A DNA stretch of 64,000 bases from Acidobacteriota bacterium (GTDB lineage Bacteria; Acidobacteriota; Terriglobia; Terriglobales; Acidobacteriaceae): assembly GCA_021778845.1 (NCBI GenBank), contig JAJYBU010000003.1:62001-126000 (forward strand), written 5' to 3'. Shown here piece after piece: positions 31,765 to 40,126 of this stretch; positions within the stretch are counted from its first letter, which is position 1, and each line of letters begins with the position of its first letter. Position numbers and translations under genes: made by a program. The notes under the pieces were generated by a model. The model was given only the letters and a program-made list of their open reading frames with translations, was not told where the DNA came from and ran no database searches.

Positions 31765-31804
31765 TCTTCCGTTTCAACTCCATCGCCTTCGCGCGAGAGC
31801 AAGC

Positions 31805-31836
31805 AGGCCGCCGCAACGTTTCCTTTGCGGCGGCCT
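31805..31836. terminator. Hairpin between rpmH and the pseudo-M48 gene
   Basis: Perfect 12-bp stem AGGCCGCCGCAA / TTGCGGCGGCCT with an 8-nt loop, followed by CCTTATGT. It lies 40 bases after rpmH and at the 3' end of the convergent gene, so it can terminate both. Confidence 0.8.
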
Positions 31837-31892
31837 CCTTATGTCTTGGAAGCCTTCCCAACCAGCACCTCCTTGCACGTACGAACACACCC

Positions 31893-33458
31893 TCACTTCG
31901 TAGAGGCTGCAGGTGCGCCGAGCAGCAACTTCGCCTTCGCATACTCTTCCGCACCCGTCTTGAGCGGCACGTACTCCGCCGCCGTGTAGTACTGGCTGAG
32001 GAAGTTCAGGATGTGGCCGACAGCCTGGCTTTGCTGCGACCAACTCCGGGGAAACGGCCATAGATCCTGCAGTGTATAGCCTCGTGCGACCAGCAACGCC
32101 TCCGCACCGTCCACCGGGTTGTAGCCCAACTGCACAAGACTCCGCGCACTGATCCGCCAGAGTTGGTCGTACTGCATGTCGCTAAATATGTACTGGCCGT
32201 CCTCTCCGGGGATGCCATTGATAATCTTCGGATGCGGCCCCGTGATCAATGGCCACGCGGAAAATCCCTGCTTCTGGATGATCGTTGTGATGGCTGCCGA
32301 AAATAGAAATGCCATCTGCGCTTCGTTGTGCAGAGACTGAACAACGCTGATGGGAATGAGGACCGTCCCGTCAGGCGTTGAGAGGACATCCTTCGCCATC
32401 TTCCCCGGCCGCGGACTGTTGTACACCACGTCCCTCATCGAATGGAAGGGCTTATAGTAGGGCGAATCGCCGCTCACGTCCTGAAAGAAGTTCCTGTGCG
32501 CCACAAGGAACGACTCGACCACATAGAAGCGAAAGTGAATCTTCGTTGGGTCGGTGTCGGGCAGATCCTTCTGGTATTGCGGAACCAGCTTCATCCCGAG
32601 CGCCGCAACATACTGCTGCATCGCATCGTTCGCAACGATCCGGATCGGTGTCTCCCCCGCATACTGAAGCGTGCCGGGCTGTCCTGTGCCCGGATCGTCA
32701 GGCGTGAACGCAGTGCCATACCGCTTCAAATAAGCAGCTTCTTTGGATGAGATCCGATTAGGCCAGAAATGAAGCTCCGTCGCCACCAGGCTGCCGTCCG
32801 GGGCACGCGCGGCACTATAGGCGACCCATCTATTCGCCCTCAGCAACTCGGCCCTCATCGCCGTAGATACCGGCTTCGAATGTCGCCGCTGTTGCACATC
32901 AATTTTTCCCCGATAGCGATACTGCATCGTCGTATCGTCCGGCTCGGCGACCAGCATGGTCTTCGGCGTAACCGACAGCGGGTAGCCATCGACCCACAGC
33001 TTGCCCGACCAGCCCTCCGCCGTATGGCTCAGGGTGGAATCCTCCTCCTGCAACACGCCGCCCTGAATCGTGGCTGTCTGCTTCGGATGGAATCGCACCA
33101 CGTCGCGGGCGTGAAACACGGCACCCGGCGCCGAGCCTGCGCCATCCACATACACCATCGACCCCGGAACCACCTTCAGGTCGGGGCAAACCGCAGGGAC
33201 CGCATGCGCGTAGCGTTTGGCAAACGGACTGCTCATGTCGGACGGTGGCTTGCGATAGTCGCGATACATCAACAAGAAGTGCTTCGCCGTTCCACACTCC
33301 GCTCCGCCATCGACCACCACCTGCAACGAGCCAACGGAAAACTCCGACGGCGAAACAACCCGCGTCACAAACCCCATCGCCGAGCTCTGCCCCAGCAACG
33401 TGGCTCCACCAGACAGCAGGCAAGCCGTACAAACCACCCGCAGCGCAAGCCTCTTCAC
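31893..33458 (-). CDS. Secreted protein with degenerate M48-peptidase-like C-terminal region
   Basis: About 521 residues. GTG 33458 is favoured: AGGAG lies 5 nt upstream and the protein then begins with a clean signal peptide (MKRLALRVVCTACLLSGGAT, cleavage near LGQ). The N-terminal 200 residues look beta-rich and are unrecognised (they include VDGYPLSVTPKTM). In the last third, HNEAQMAFLFSAAITT (377-392) lines up by eye with the M48 helix that normally reads NEAQLAFVLAHEIAH, with Ser387, Ala388 and Thr391 replacing the His-Glu-His zinc ligands. The following YDQLWRISARSLVQLGYNP resembles the EADRLA...AGYDP block. I infer a catalytically dead M48 relative. It interrupts the usual rpmH-rnpA junction on the opposite strand. 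Confidence 0.75.
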   Translation of the reverse strand: MKRLALRVVCTACLLSGGATLLGQSSAMGFVTRVVSPSEFSVGSLQVVVDGGAECGTAKHFLLMYRDYRKPPSDMSSPFAKRYAHAVPAVCPDLKVVPGSMVYVDGAGSAPGAVFHARDVVRFHPKQTATIQGGVLQEEDSTLSHTAEGWSGKLWVDGYPLSVTPKTMLVAEPDDTTMQYRYRGKIDVQQRRHSKPVSTAMRAELLRANRWVAYSAARAPDGSLVATELHFWPNRISSKEAAYLKRYGTAFTPDDPGTGQPGTLQYAGETPIRIVANDAMQQYVAALGMKLVPQYQKDLPDTDPTKIHFRFYVVESFLVAHRNFFQDVSGDSPYYKPFHSMRDVVYNSPRPGKMAKDVLSTPDGTVLIPISVVQSLHNEAQMAFLFSAAITTIIQKQGFSAWPLITGPHPKIINGIPGEDGQYIFSDMQYDQLWRISARSLVQLGYNPVDGAEALLVARGYTLQDLWPFPRSWSQQSQAVGHILNFLSQYYTAAEYVPLKTGAEEYAKAKLLLGAPAASTK

Positions 33459-33595
33459 TGCCGCTCCTCTGCAAGCAGCGCCACTCTGTTCCATGTCCGC
33501 ATTCCATCCCCGCCCGCACTCCATAAGAACCCCCTGCGCCACTCGCATCTATACTACAAACAGGAGAGCAACCAGCTCTATTCCCTAGGGCAGCC

Positions 33596-34060
33596 GTGCA
33601 TCCATCCACCCAAAACTTCCGCCTCCGCAAACACGCCGACTACCAGCTCGTCTACAAGGCTGGCCGCAAGCAGTTCGGCAAGCAGTTGGCCTACTTCCAT
33701 GCACCTCGCCCAGCGGACAGGCGATCCGACACCTCCGGCCCGCGCATCGGCCTCACCGTGCCCAAGGCTCTCGGCAAAGCCGTCGACCGCAACCGCATCA
33801 AGCGCCGCATGCGCGAGGCCATCCGCGCCGCTCTCCCCCTGCTCACCGCCCCGGTCGACGTCATTCTGCACCCGCGCCGTTCGGTCATCGACCTCGACTT
33901 CCTCCAACTCAAGCGCGAGGTGGCGACCATCTTCCGCAGCATCCAGGCCGCCACCGATCGCAACGCCGCATCTGCCCGCAGCAACGGCGCAGGCGAGCGC
34001 GCCCCACGACGCGAACGCACAACCAACGTCGTCACCACCACCGCTCCCGGCCCATCATGA
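33596..34060 (+). CDS. rnpA: Ribonuclease P protein component
   Basis: Basic protein of 154 residues that assists the RNase P RNA in removing 5' leaders from tRNA precursors. The conserved LRKHADYQLVYKAGRKQFGK N-terminus and the RNR signature (GKAVDRNRIKRRMREAIR, about 60-77) are present. The C-terminal 35 residues are a basic, low-complexity extension not needed in the family. It begins with GTG, with AGGG about 5 nt upstream. Its last 4 bases overlap the start of yidD (ATGA), implying translational coupling. Confidence 0.95.
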   Translation: MHPSTQNFRLRKHADYQLVYKAGRKQFGKQLAYFHAPRPADRRSDTSGPRIGLTVPKALGKAVDRNRIKRRMREAIRAALPLLTAPVDVILHPRRSVIDLDFLQLKREVATIFRSIQAATDRNAASARSNGAGERAPRRERTTNVVTTTAPGPS

Positions 34061-34305
34061 GCGACCTTCCCGCCAGCCCCCGCCGCGAACGTGCTGCCGC
34101 AACCCTGCTGGCCATCCACAAGCGCATCGTCTCTCCGCTGCTGAACGTCCTCGCCCCCACGCAGTGCAAGTACCTTCCCACCTGTAGCGAGTACGCCTAC
34201 GTCGCGGTCGTCCGCCACGGCTGGCTGCGCGGAGGCTGGCTCGCCGTCCGCCGCGTCGCCCGCTGCCACCCCTTCGCCTCCGGCGGCCACGACCCCGTCC
34301 CCTAG
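34057..34305 (+). CDS. yidD: Membrane protein insertion efficiency factor YidD
   Basis: Small protein of 82 residues. HKRIVSPLLNVLAPTQCKYL, PTCSEYAYVAVVRHG and the C-terminal RVARCHPFASGGHDPVP are the family signatures, including the three conserved cysteines. YidD sits at the inner membrane next to YidC and supports insertion of membrane proteins. It overlaps rnpA by 4 bases and precedes yidC, the standard gene order. Confidence 0.95.
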   Translation: MSDLPASPRRERAAATLLAIHKRIVSPLLNVLAPTQCKYLPTCSEYAYVAVVRHGWLRGGWLAVRRVARCHPFASGGHDPVP

Positions 34306-34434
34306 AGCCTCTGCCTGGTAACTTTTTCTGCTGTTAACCGCGGCACTCTGTTGACTCAATCGCCGCATTCACCATTTACCATTAGAAATTAGCTGGCCGT
34401 GATCCTAACCGGCCTTGGAAAGTGCAGGAACCCT

Positions 34435-36294
34435 TTGCCAGAGATTCGTAATCCCAATCAGGGCGGTGGCGGAAGCCAGGACAACCGCTCGTTTCTGATC
34501 ATGATGATCGTCATGCTCGGTATCATCTTCGGTCTGCAGTACTGGCGCTCTCAGCACAACCCGGCCACAGCCTCGCCCGATCAGCCCGGCGCGGTCACGG
34601 CTCCGGCCGCCACACCCTCGGCCGCACCGGCGTCTGTCGCCGCCGCAGGCACGCCATCCTCTGCCGCCACGGCCTCCATCGTCGCCGCCACCCAGACCTC
34701 CACCGTCGTTGAGAACGAGCTCTACCGCATCACCTTCTCCAACAAAGGTGGCCAGGTCACCTCCTGGATTCTTAAGAAGTACAAGGACACCGCCGGCCAT
34801 CCTCTCGATCTGGTGCACGCTGGCGCAGCCGCACTTTACGGCTACCCGCTCTCGCTTTACACCTATGACGACGCCCTGACCCAGCAGCTCTCCAGCGCGC
34901 TCTACGTAGCCTCCACCCCGGGCACGTCCACCGTCCCGGCCACGCTCGAAGCCCCGGCCAGCCTCACCTTCAAGTACGCTGCCGGCAACATCTCCGTCAC
35001 CAAGACCTTCACCTTCGGCTCCGACTACGTCATCCACGCCAACACCGAAGTCCTCCGCGACGGCGCTCCCATCCGTGCCCTGCTCGCCTGGCCCGCCGGC
35101 CTCGGCGACACCGAGACCGCCCTCTCCTACGCCGACGCCCAGATCGACACCGCCTCCAGCGGCAAGATCGACCACATCGCCATCAAGAAGGTCTCCGGAG
35201 GCGACACCCTCAACGGTCCCTTCGACTTCGCCGGCATCAGCGACCACTACTTCGCCGCTGTCTTCCTCCCCGAGCACCCCGACGACGCCTCTGTCGTCAC
35301 CCTCCAACACAAGATTGACGTCTCCAAGGTCAAACGCAGCAACATCACCGGCGACACCATCTCCACCGGCAGCAAGACCGTGCTCCTGCCCGTCCTCGGC
35401 ACCGCCGTCGGGGCACTCTCCGGTCACACCCAGGAACGCGTCTTCGTCGGTCCCAAGGACATCACCGTCCTCAAGAGCATCCACACCGCCGACGGCAACA
35501 CGCTGCAGCCGCTGCTGGACTTCGGCTTCTTCGGCCCCATCGGCAAATACCTCTTCCTCGGCCTGCGCGCCGTCCACTCATTCATCGCTCCGCATGACAA
35601 TGGTGTCCACAACTACTCCTGGGGATGGGCGATCGTGATCTTCACCATCATGATCAATCTTGTCCTGCTGCCTCTGCGCGTGCAGGGCATGAAGTCCGCA
35701 GTCAAGATGCAGCGCATCCAGCCCCAGATCGACGCCATCAAGCTCAAGTACAAGAACCCCAAGGCCACTGATCCGAAGGCCGGCGAGATGAACGCCGAAG
35801 TCATGGCACTGCAGAAGGCCAACGGCGTCAGCATGCTCGGCGGCTGCATCCCGTCGCTCATTCAACTGCCGTTGCTCTTCGCCTTCTTCACCATGATGAC
35901 CAAGGTCGTCGAGCTCCGCCAGGCGCACTTCTTCTGGCTCCCCGATCTCTCCGCAGCCGACCCGTACCACATCCTTCCCATCGTGATGGTAGCCACCTCC
36001 TTCCTGGCGCAGTTCTACACCCCCTCTCCGGGCGTCGATCCGCAGCAGCAGAAGATGATGGCCTTCATGATGCCTGCTTTCTCCGGATACCTCACCTGGA
36101 ACTACGCCTCAGGCCTGGCGCTCTACTGGAACATCGGCAATCTGGTGATGATCGTTCAGCAGCTCGTCATGAACCAGACCTCGCTTGGCCGGGAGATGAA
36201 GGAGATCGCTGCTCAACGTGCTCGTCGCAAGATCGGCGCGTCCAAACCCGGACAGCGCACTCCTGCCGCCAAAACCATCCAGGGACGAAAATAG
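34435..36294 (+). CDS. yidC: Membrane protein insertase YidC
   Basis: About 619 residues, the long Gram-negative form. An N-terminal membrane anchor (FLIMMIVMLGIIFGLQYW) is followed by an Ala/Pro/Thr-rich linker, the large periplasmic beta domain (about 90-360), and the conserved insertase core with about five membrane segments (NYSWGWAIVIFTIMINLVLL onward, including the QIDAIKLKYK and GGCIPSLIQLPLLFAFF blocks). It inserts and folds inner-membrane proteins with or without SecYEG. TTG 34435 (MPEIRNPNQ) is chosen: AGGA is 5 nt upstream and this N-terminus is typical; GTG 34399 is the alternative. The Lys/Arg-rich tail ends in QGRK. Confidence 0.95.
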   Translation: MPEIRNPNQGGGGSQDNRSFLIMMIVMLGIIFGLQYWRSQHNPATASPDQPGAVTAPAATPSAAPASVAAAGTPSSAATASIVAATQTSTVVENELYRITFSNKGGQVTSWILKKYKDTAGHPLDLVHAGAAALYGYPLSLYTYDDALTQQLSSALYVASTPGTSTVPATLEAPASLTFKYAAGNISVTKTFTFGSDYVIHANTEVLRDGAPIRALLAWPAGLGDTETALSYADAQIDTASSGKIDHIAIKKVSGGDTLNGPFDFAGISDHYFAAVFLPEHPDDASVVTLQHKIDVSKVKRSNITGDTISTGSKTVLLPVLGTAVGALSGHTQERVFVGPKDITVLKSIHTADGNTLQPLLDFGFFGPIGKYLFLGLRAVHSFIAPHDNGVHNYSWGWAIVIFTIMINLVLLPLRVQGMKSAVKMQRIQPQIDAIKLKYKNPKATDPKAGEMNAEVMALQKANGVSMLGGCIPSLIQLPLLFAFFTMMTKVVELRQAHFFWLPDLSAADPYHILPIVMVATSFLAQFYTPSPGVDPQQQKMMAFMMPAFSGYLTWNYASGLALYWNIGNLVMIVQQLVMNQTSLGREMKEIAAQRARRKIGASKPGQRTPAAKTIQGRK

Positions 36295-36519
36295 CCCTGC
36301 CTGGACACTGAGCGATCCATCCCCCTCCAGAGAATATCGGAGTCACTACAATTATTTTGCTATTTGTGGAACTTTAGCGTCAAAACATTCGTTACATCAA
36401 CAATTGGTCACGGGGTATCATAATGACCTCGGGCTCGCTTTCTGTTTTCCTGTCTCCACTGCTCCGCTTTTTCTCAGTTTGTCGATGTTTCTCCTGCTCC
36501 CCGATAGGACTGATTTGTT

Positions 36520-37089
36520 ATGGAAGATCTAACCCAAGCTGCCGAAAAAGTAGCCACACTGATGCGTCTGCTCACCACCACAGGTGGGCTGCGCCTCAAA
36601 TACCGCATCACCGCCGGTGCCGGAGCAGTTGATCCGGACGGTTTCGAACGCCGCGATATCTACGTCGAGTGCAAAGGCCCGGACACCGATCTCCTGCTCA
36701 GCAACGATGGCGAACTCCTCCGCTCTCTCGAGCATCTGGCTGCGAAGATGCTTCGCCTCGAGCCCGACGACCACGACCGCGTCTCCTTCGATGCCAACGG
36801 CTACAAAGCATCCCGCGCTCGCTCCCTCCGCACTGCAGCGGATGACGCCATCGCAAGTGTCGAGGACACCGGCGAGCCCTTCCGCTTTGCTCCCATGAAC
36901 TCCCGCGAGCGCCGCATGCTGCACATGTTTCTCCGCGACTCCGGCCTCCAGACCGCCAGCTCCGGCGAAGGCCCGCGCCGCTTCGTCGTCCTCTACCCCG
37001 CCGGGTATCGCATCCCCGCCGAGCGCTCCTACGACGGCCCCGAGCGCCGCGGCAGGCCCCGCCGCCACACCTCCTCCGGGCGCTACTAA
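36520..37089 (+). CDS. jag: Jag/KhpB-like KH-R3H RNA-binding protein
   Basis: Protein of 189 residues. A KH-like region (LRLKYRITAGAG through HLAAKMLRL) is followed by an R3H domain whose signature reads FAPMNSRERRMLHMFLRDS, then EGPRRFVVLYPAG. Members bind RNA and in Gram-positives affect cell elongation; the function here is unproven. The short basic C-terminal tail (GPERRGRPRRHTSSGRY) is low complexity. The Jag N-terminal domain found in Firmicutes is absent. It follows yidC after 225 bases, the usual neighbourhood. Confidence 0.9.
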   Translation: MEDLTQAAEKVATLMRLLTTTGGLRLKYRITAGAGAVDPDGFERRDIYVECKGPDTDLLLSNDGELLRSLEHLAAKMLRLEPDDHDRVSFDANGYKASRARSLRTAADDAIASVEDTGEPFRFAPMNSRERRMLHMFLRDSGLQTASSGEGPRRFVVLYPAGYRIPAERSYDGPERRGRPRRHTSSGRY

Positions 37090-37751
37090 GCCTTCCGCCG
37101 CCGACCGACACCCTCCGTTCCATCCAAGGGGAGAGCCTCGCTCCTCTGTTAATCCTCCCTGCGTCACATCCCCGCCCATCTCAGCTTCGATCCGCACAAA
37201 GCCTCTCCCGCCGTCCGCGCCGGCCGCAGGACCGCATTTCCTCACCTATTCGCTGGCCTGTCTAAAACCGCACCCCCTCCAAACCCGCTCCCTACGCGGT
37301 TTCGGACTCTCTCCCCACATCAGATCCGGCTTTCTCTTGCGGTCCTCGACACCCCACTGTGAGTACTTCGGAAAACCCCATCCCAAACTCCCTCTCACCG
37401 TCCTCTCTTCCTATCTCCAGTCCTCTCCACCGCCCCTTTTTGGAAACCATGTACCTCCCATCCGCCCAGTATCCATAGGGTTTCTCCTCTCTTATCCACT
37501 CTTCCACCCCCAACGACTATTACTACGAGAAATATCTATCCTTTCACTATGTTTCTTAGAAGCATTCTCCCCGGACGCAAAAGCATTCACTCAACTCAAA
37601 CTCGCACTCAACGCGCAAAGCCTCTCGCCCTTCGCACACGCCCCCCACATGACGACACCTGAAATTCACAGGCTTCCGCCCTCGCACGAAACCCCTCCCA
37701 CGCCCTAGAATCAGGGTGTTGCTCAAAGGCAATTCAGAGGGAGACGTAACC
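37090..37751. other. G-poor intergenic region before dnaN; candidate oriC
   Basis: A 662-base gap with strong strand asymmetry: from about 37230 to 37710 the plus strand is very poor in G and rich in C and T. TTATCCACT (37492-37500) matches the DnaA box TTATCCACA at 8 of 9 positions, and GTATCCATA (37470-37478) at 7 of 9. An AT-rich patch follows at about 37519-37570. A box cluster beside an AT-rich patch next to dnaN is what an origin should look like, but the boxes are few. A possible open frame of 123 codons at 37337-37708 has no coding character. Confidence 0.45.
37492..37500 (+). promoter_or_regulatory. DnaA-box-like nonamer
   Basis: TTATCCACT, one mismatch from the consensus TTATCCACA, in the G-poor gap before dnaN and just left of an AT-rich patch. 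Confidence 0.4.
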
Positions 37752-39005
37752 ATGTCCACCACCACCGTCACCTCACCCGCAGAGTCGTCACCCGCATCGC
37801 AAGAGCAAGGGAGAGCCCCCATCGTGTCAACATCAGCCACCACCCTAGACACCGCCCCCACCGGCAATCTCGAGATCACCGTCTCCCGCGCCGAACTCCT
37901 CCGCGAGCTCACCGCCGCGCAGTCCGTCGTCGAGCGCAAGACCACCATCCCCATCCTCTCCAACTTCCTCTTCGAGGCCACCGTCGACGAACTCGGTGCG
38001 GGCAGGCTCACCATCACTGCCACCGATCTCGACCAGTCCCTGCGAACTTCCTGCTCAGCAAAGGTGAAGAAGCCCGGCGCCTGCACCATCCCTGCTCGCA
38101 AGCTCTACGACTACATCAAACTCCTCGGCGATGGCGACATCTCGCTCAAGCTCATGGACAACCACTGGGTGCAGATCCGCTCCGGCCGCTCCAACACCAA
38201 GATGGTTGGCATGGCCCGCGCCAACTTCCCCCAGGTCCCCGAGTTCCCCTCCGCCGGTGCCTACAAAATCTCCGCACCCGCCCTCGCCAACATGATCGCC
38301 AAGACCATCTTCGCCATCTCCAACGAGGAGTCGCGCTACACCCTCAACGGAGCCCTGCTGGTCCTCAAGGCAGAGTCCATGGCCATGGTCGCGACCGATG
38401 GCCACCGCCTCGCCCACATCGAAAAACTCGGCGAGAATCTCGAAGGCATCTCCGGCGAAAAGAAGACGCTGATCCCGCGCAAGGCCCTCGCTGAACTCTC
38501 CAGCCTGCTCTCTGCCTCCGACGTCGAGACCCTCGAATTCGGTGACGACGATCAGACCCTCTTCTTCCGCGTAGCCGGCCGCGTCTTAACCAGTCGCAAG
38601 CTCACCGGCCAGTTCCCCAACTACGAGGCCGTCCTCCCTCGCGACAACACCAAGTTTGTTATCGTGCGTTCGGAAGACCTCATGGCCAGCATCCAGCGCG
38701 TCGCCCAATTTGCCGACGAGCGCTCTGGCGCCATCAAGATCCGTCTCGAGCAGAACGAGCTCAAGATCAGTGCTCAATCCACCGATGCCGGCGAGTCCGA
38801 AGACATCATCGAAACCCCCTACAACTACGACCCCATCGTCGTAGGCTTCAACAGCAGCTATCTGGTCGACTTCCTCCGCGCCACCGGTGTCCAGGGCGAA
38901 GTACGCCTCGAATTCAAGGATGCCCAGTCCGCCGGCCAGATGCGTCCGGAAGATGCCAACGAAGACGTCAAGTATCGCTACATCCTCATGCCAATGCGCA
39001 TCTGA
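37752..39005 (+). CDS. dnaN: DNA polymerase III subunit beta (sliding clamp)
   Basis: Beta clamp of about 417 residues, slightly longer than the usual 365-380 because of a Ser/Thr/Ala-rich N-terminal extension of about 38 residues before the conserved LEITVSRAELLRELTAAQSV. The three clamp domains are complete, and the C-terminus YRYILMPMRI is the family hallmark. It forms the ring that holds the replicase on DNA and is loaded by the clamp loader. ATG 37752 has AGAGGGAGA (37735-37743) as ribosome-binding site. TAGAAT at 37706-37711 may be its -10 box. Confidence 0.98.
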   Translation: MSTTTVTSPAESSPASQEQGRAPIVSTSATTLDTAPTGNLEITVSRAELLRELTAAQSVVERKTTIPILSNFLFEATVDELGAGRLTITATDLDQSLRTSCSAKVKKPGACTIPARKLYDYIKLLGDGDISLKLMDNHWVQIRSGRSNTKMVGMARANFPQVPEFPSAGAYKISAPALANMIAKTIFAISNEESRYTLNGALLVLKAESMAMVATDGHRLAHIEKLGENLEGISGEKKTLIPRKALAELSSLLSASDVETLEFGDDDQTLFFRVAGRVLTSRKLTGQFPNYEAVLPRDNTKFVIVRSEDLMASIQRVAQFADERSGAIKIRLEQNELKISAQSTDAGESEDIIETPYNYDPIVVGFNSSYLVDFLRATGVQGEVRLEFKDAQSAGQMRPEDANEDVKYRYILMPMRI

Positions 39006-39160
39006 GTTCCACCCGCACTCGCTCGCTTGTCAGTTTCACCATAATTTGGCCACCGCGGCCTGATCATGCCGAAATAAAACAAGACACTCCTCTGCGGTTT
39101 TTCGGGGGAAGAAAAAGCATTGAGAGTTTCGCCTCGGTTTACCACTGGGGAGGCACTCCT

Positions 39161-40036
39161 CTATGCCTGCTTCGTATACCCCATGCCCGTCAGTACGCCA
39201 CGCATAAAGGCGAAGCTGGTGCTCACGCCAGGCATCGGATCGTCGCCGTGGATTTCATATTCCAGGTCAACGAAGCCTTTGTACTTCGTGGCGACCAATG
39301 CCTCGAAGATGCCGCGTACGGGCATCAAACCTTCCCCTACGGCAACCTGGCTGTTCTTCTCTGTCGCATTGGCCAGGTCTTTCATGTGCACATTAAAGAG
39401 CCGCGGCCCTGCCGCGTGGATGGCGTCAACAGGGTCCACCCCGGCACGCATCGTGTGGCCCACGTCGATGCAGCAACCCATGCGCGGATCCATCGTGCGC
39501 ACCACCTTCAGCACATCCAGCGGCGAATGCCATATCTTGTCCTCCGGTCCATGGTTGTGAATCGCGAAGCGAATGTCATACTCCTTCACGAATTTCTCGA
39601 TACGCGGCAAGGTCTCGGGCGTTGGGTCTCCGGCAACGATGACCTGGATGCCAGCCCGCTTGCAGTAGTCGAACTTGCTGCGAATATCATCGTCCTCGTC
39701 CTTCGGAAAGTAGATCGCACCGGCGGCATGCAGTCGGATGCCCACGGCTGCGTAGTCGGCAAGCGCTGTGGCTTCCAGGGCCGGGTCCATCGGCAGATGA
39801 TCTTTCACGTCCTTCGCGTTCAGCGCGCTGAGATTCAACTGCTTCATGTACGCGATCATCTGTGCGCGAGAGAATTCACGAAACGTATAGCTGGCAAGAC
39901 CCAGCTTGATGGCAGTGGGCTCACCCTCCATTGCGTAGTCCTGTGCGACCGCAGACACCGAGCCAACAGTTGAGATGGCTGCCGCAGCCAGTGCGCTGTT
40001 GCGAAGAAAGTTTCTACGTGACCTGTCGTAGTTCAT
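39161..40036 (-). CDS. Tat-exported sugar phosphate isomerase/epimerase (xylose isomerase-like TIM barrel)
   Basis: Protein of 291 residues with a twin-arginine leader (SRRNFLRNSALAAAA, cleavage near VAQ). The remainder is an AP-endonuclease-2/xylose-isomerase-like TIM barrel, with metal-site blocks FAIHNHGPEDK, CCIDVGHTMRAG, LFNVHMKDLA and DLEYEIHGDDP. Relatives isomerise or epimerise sugars. It follows a Tat-exported Gfo/Idh oxidoreductase on the same strand, and such pairs are typical of carbohydrate catabolism in Acidobacteriota and Planctomycetota. Substrate unknown. Confidence 0.9.
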   Translation of the reverse strand: MNYDRSRRNFLRNSALAAAAISTVGSVSAVAQDYAMEGEPTAIKLGLASYTFREFSRAQMIAYMKQLNLSALNAKDVKDHLPMDPALEATALADYAAVGIRLHAAGAIYFPKDEDDDIRSKFDYCKRAGIQVIVAGDPTPETLPRIEKFVKEYDIRFAIHNHGPEDKIWHSPLDVLKVVRTMDPRMGCCIDVGHTMRAGVDPVDAIHAAGPRLFNVHMKDLANATEKNSQVAVGEGLMPVRGIFEALVATKYKGFVDLEYEIHGDDPMPGVSTSFAFMRGVLTGMGYTKQA

Positions 40037-40126
40037 GGAACTCCTCTCACCGCATGGTTGGAAACCATCCTTATGCAGTGCAGCCCAGGTAGCGCTGCAC
40101 TTCGAGCCGGAGCGACCCGCAGGCCG

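Noticed and set aside
37337-37708. Open frame of 123 codons before dnaN
   Set aside because: It is produced by the C/T-rich tract that is poor in stop codons; no ribosome-binding site and low-complexity product.
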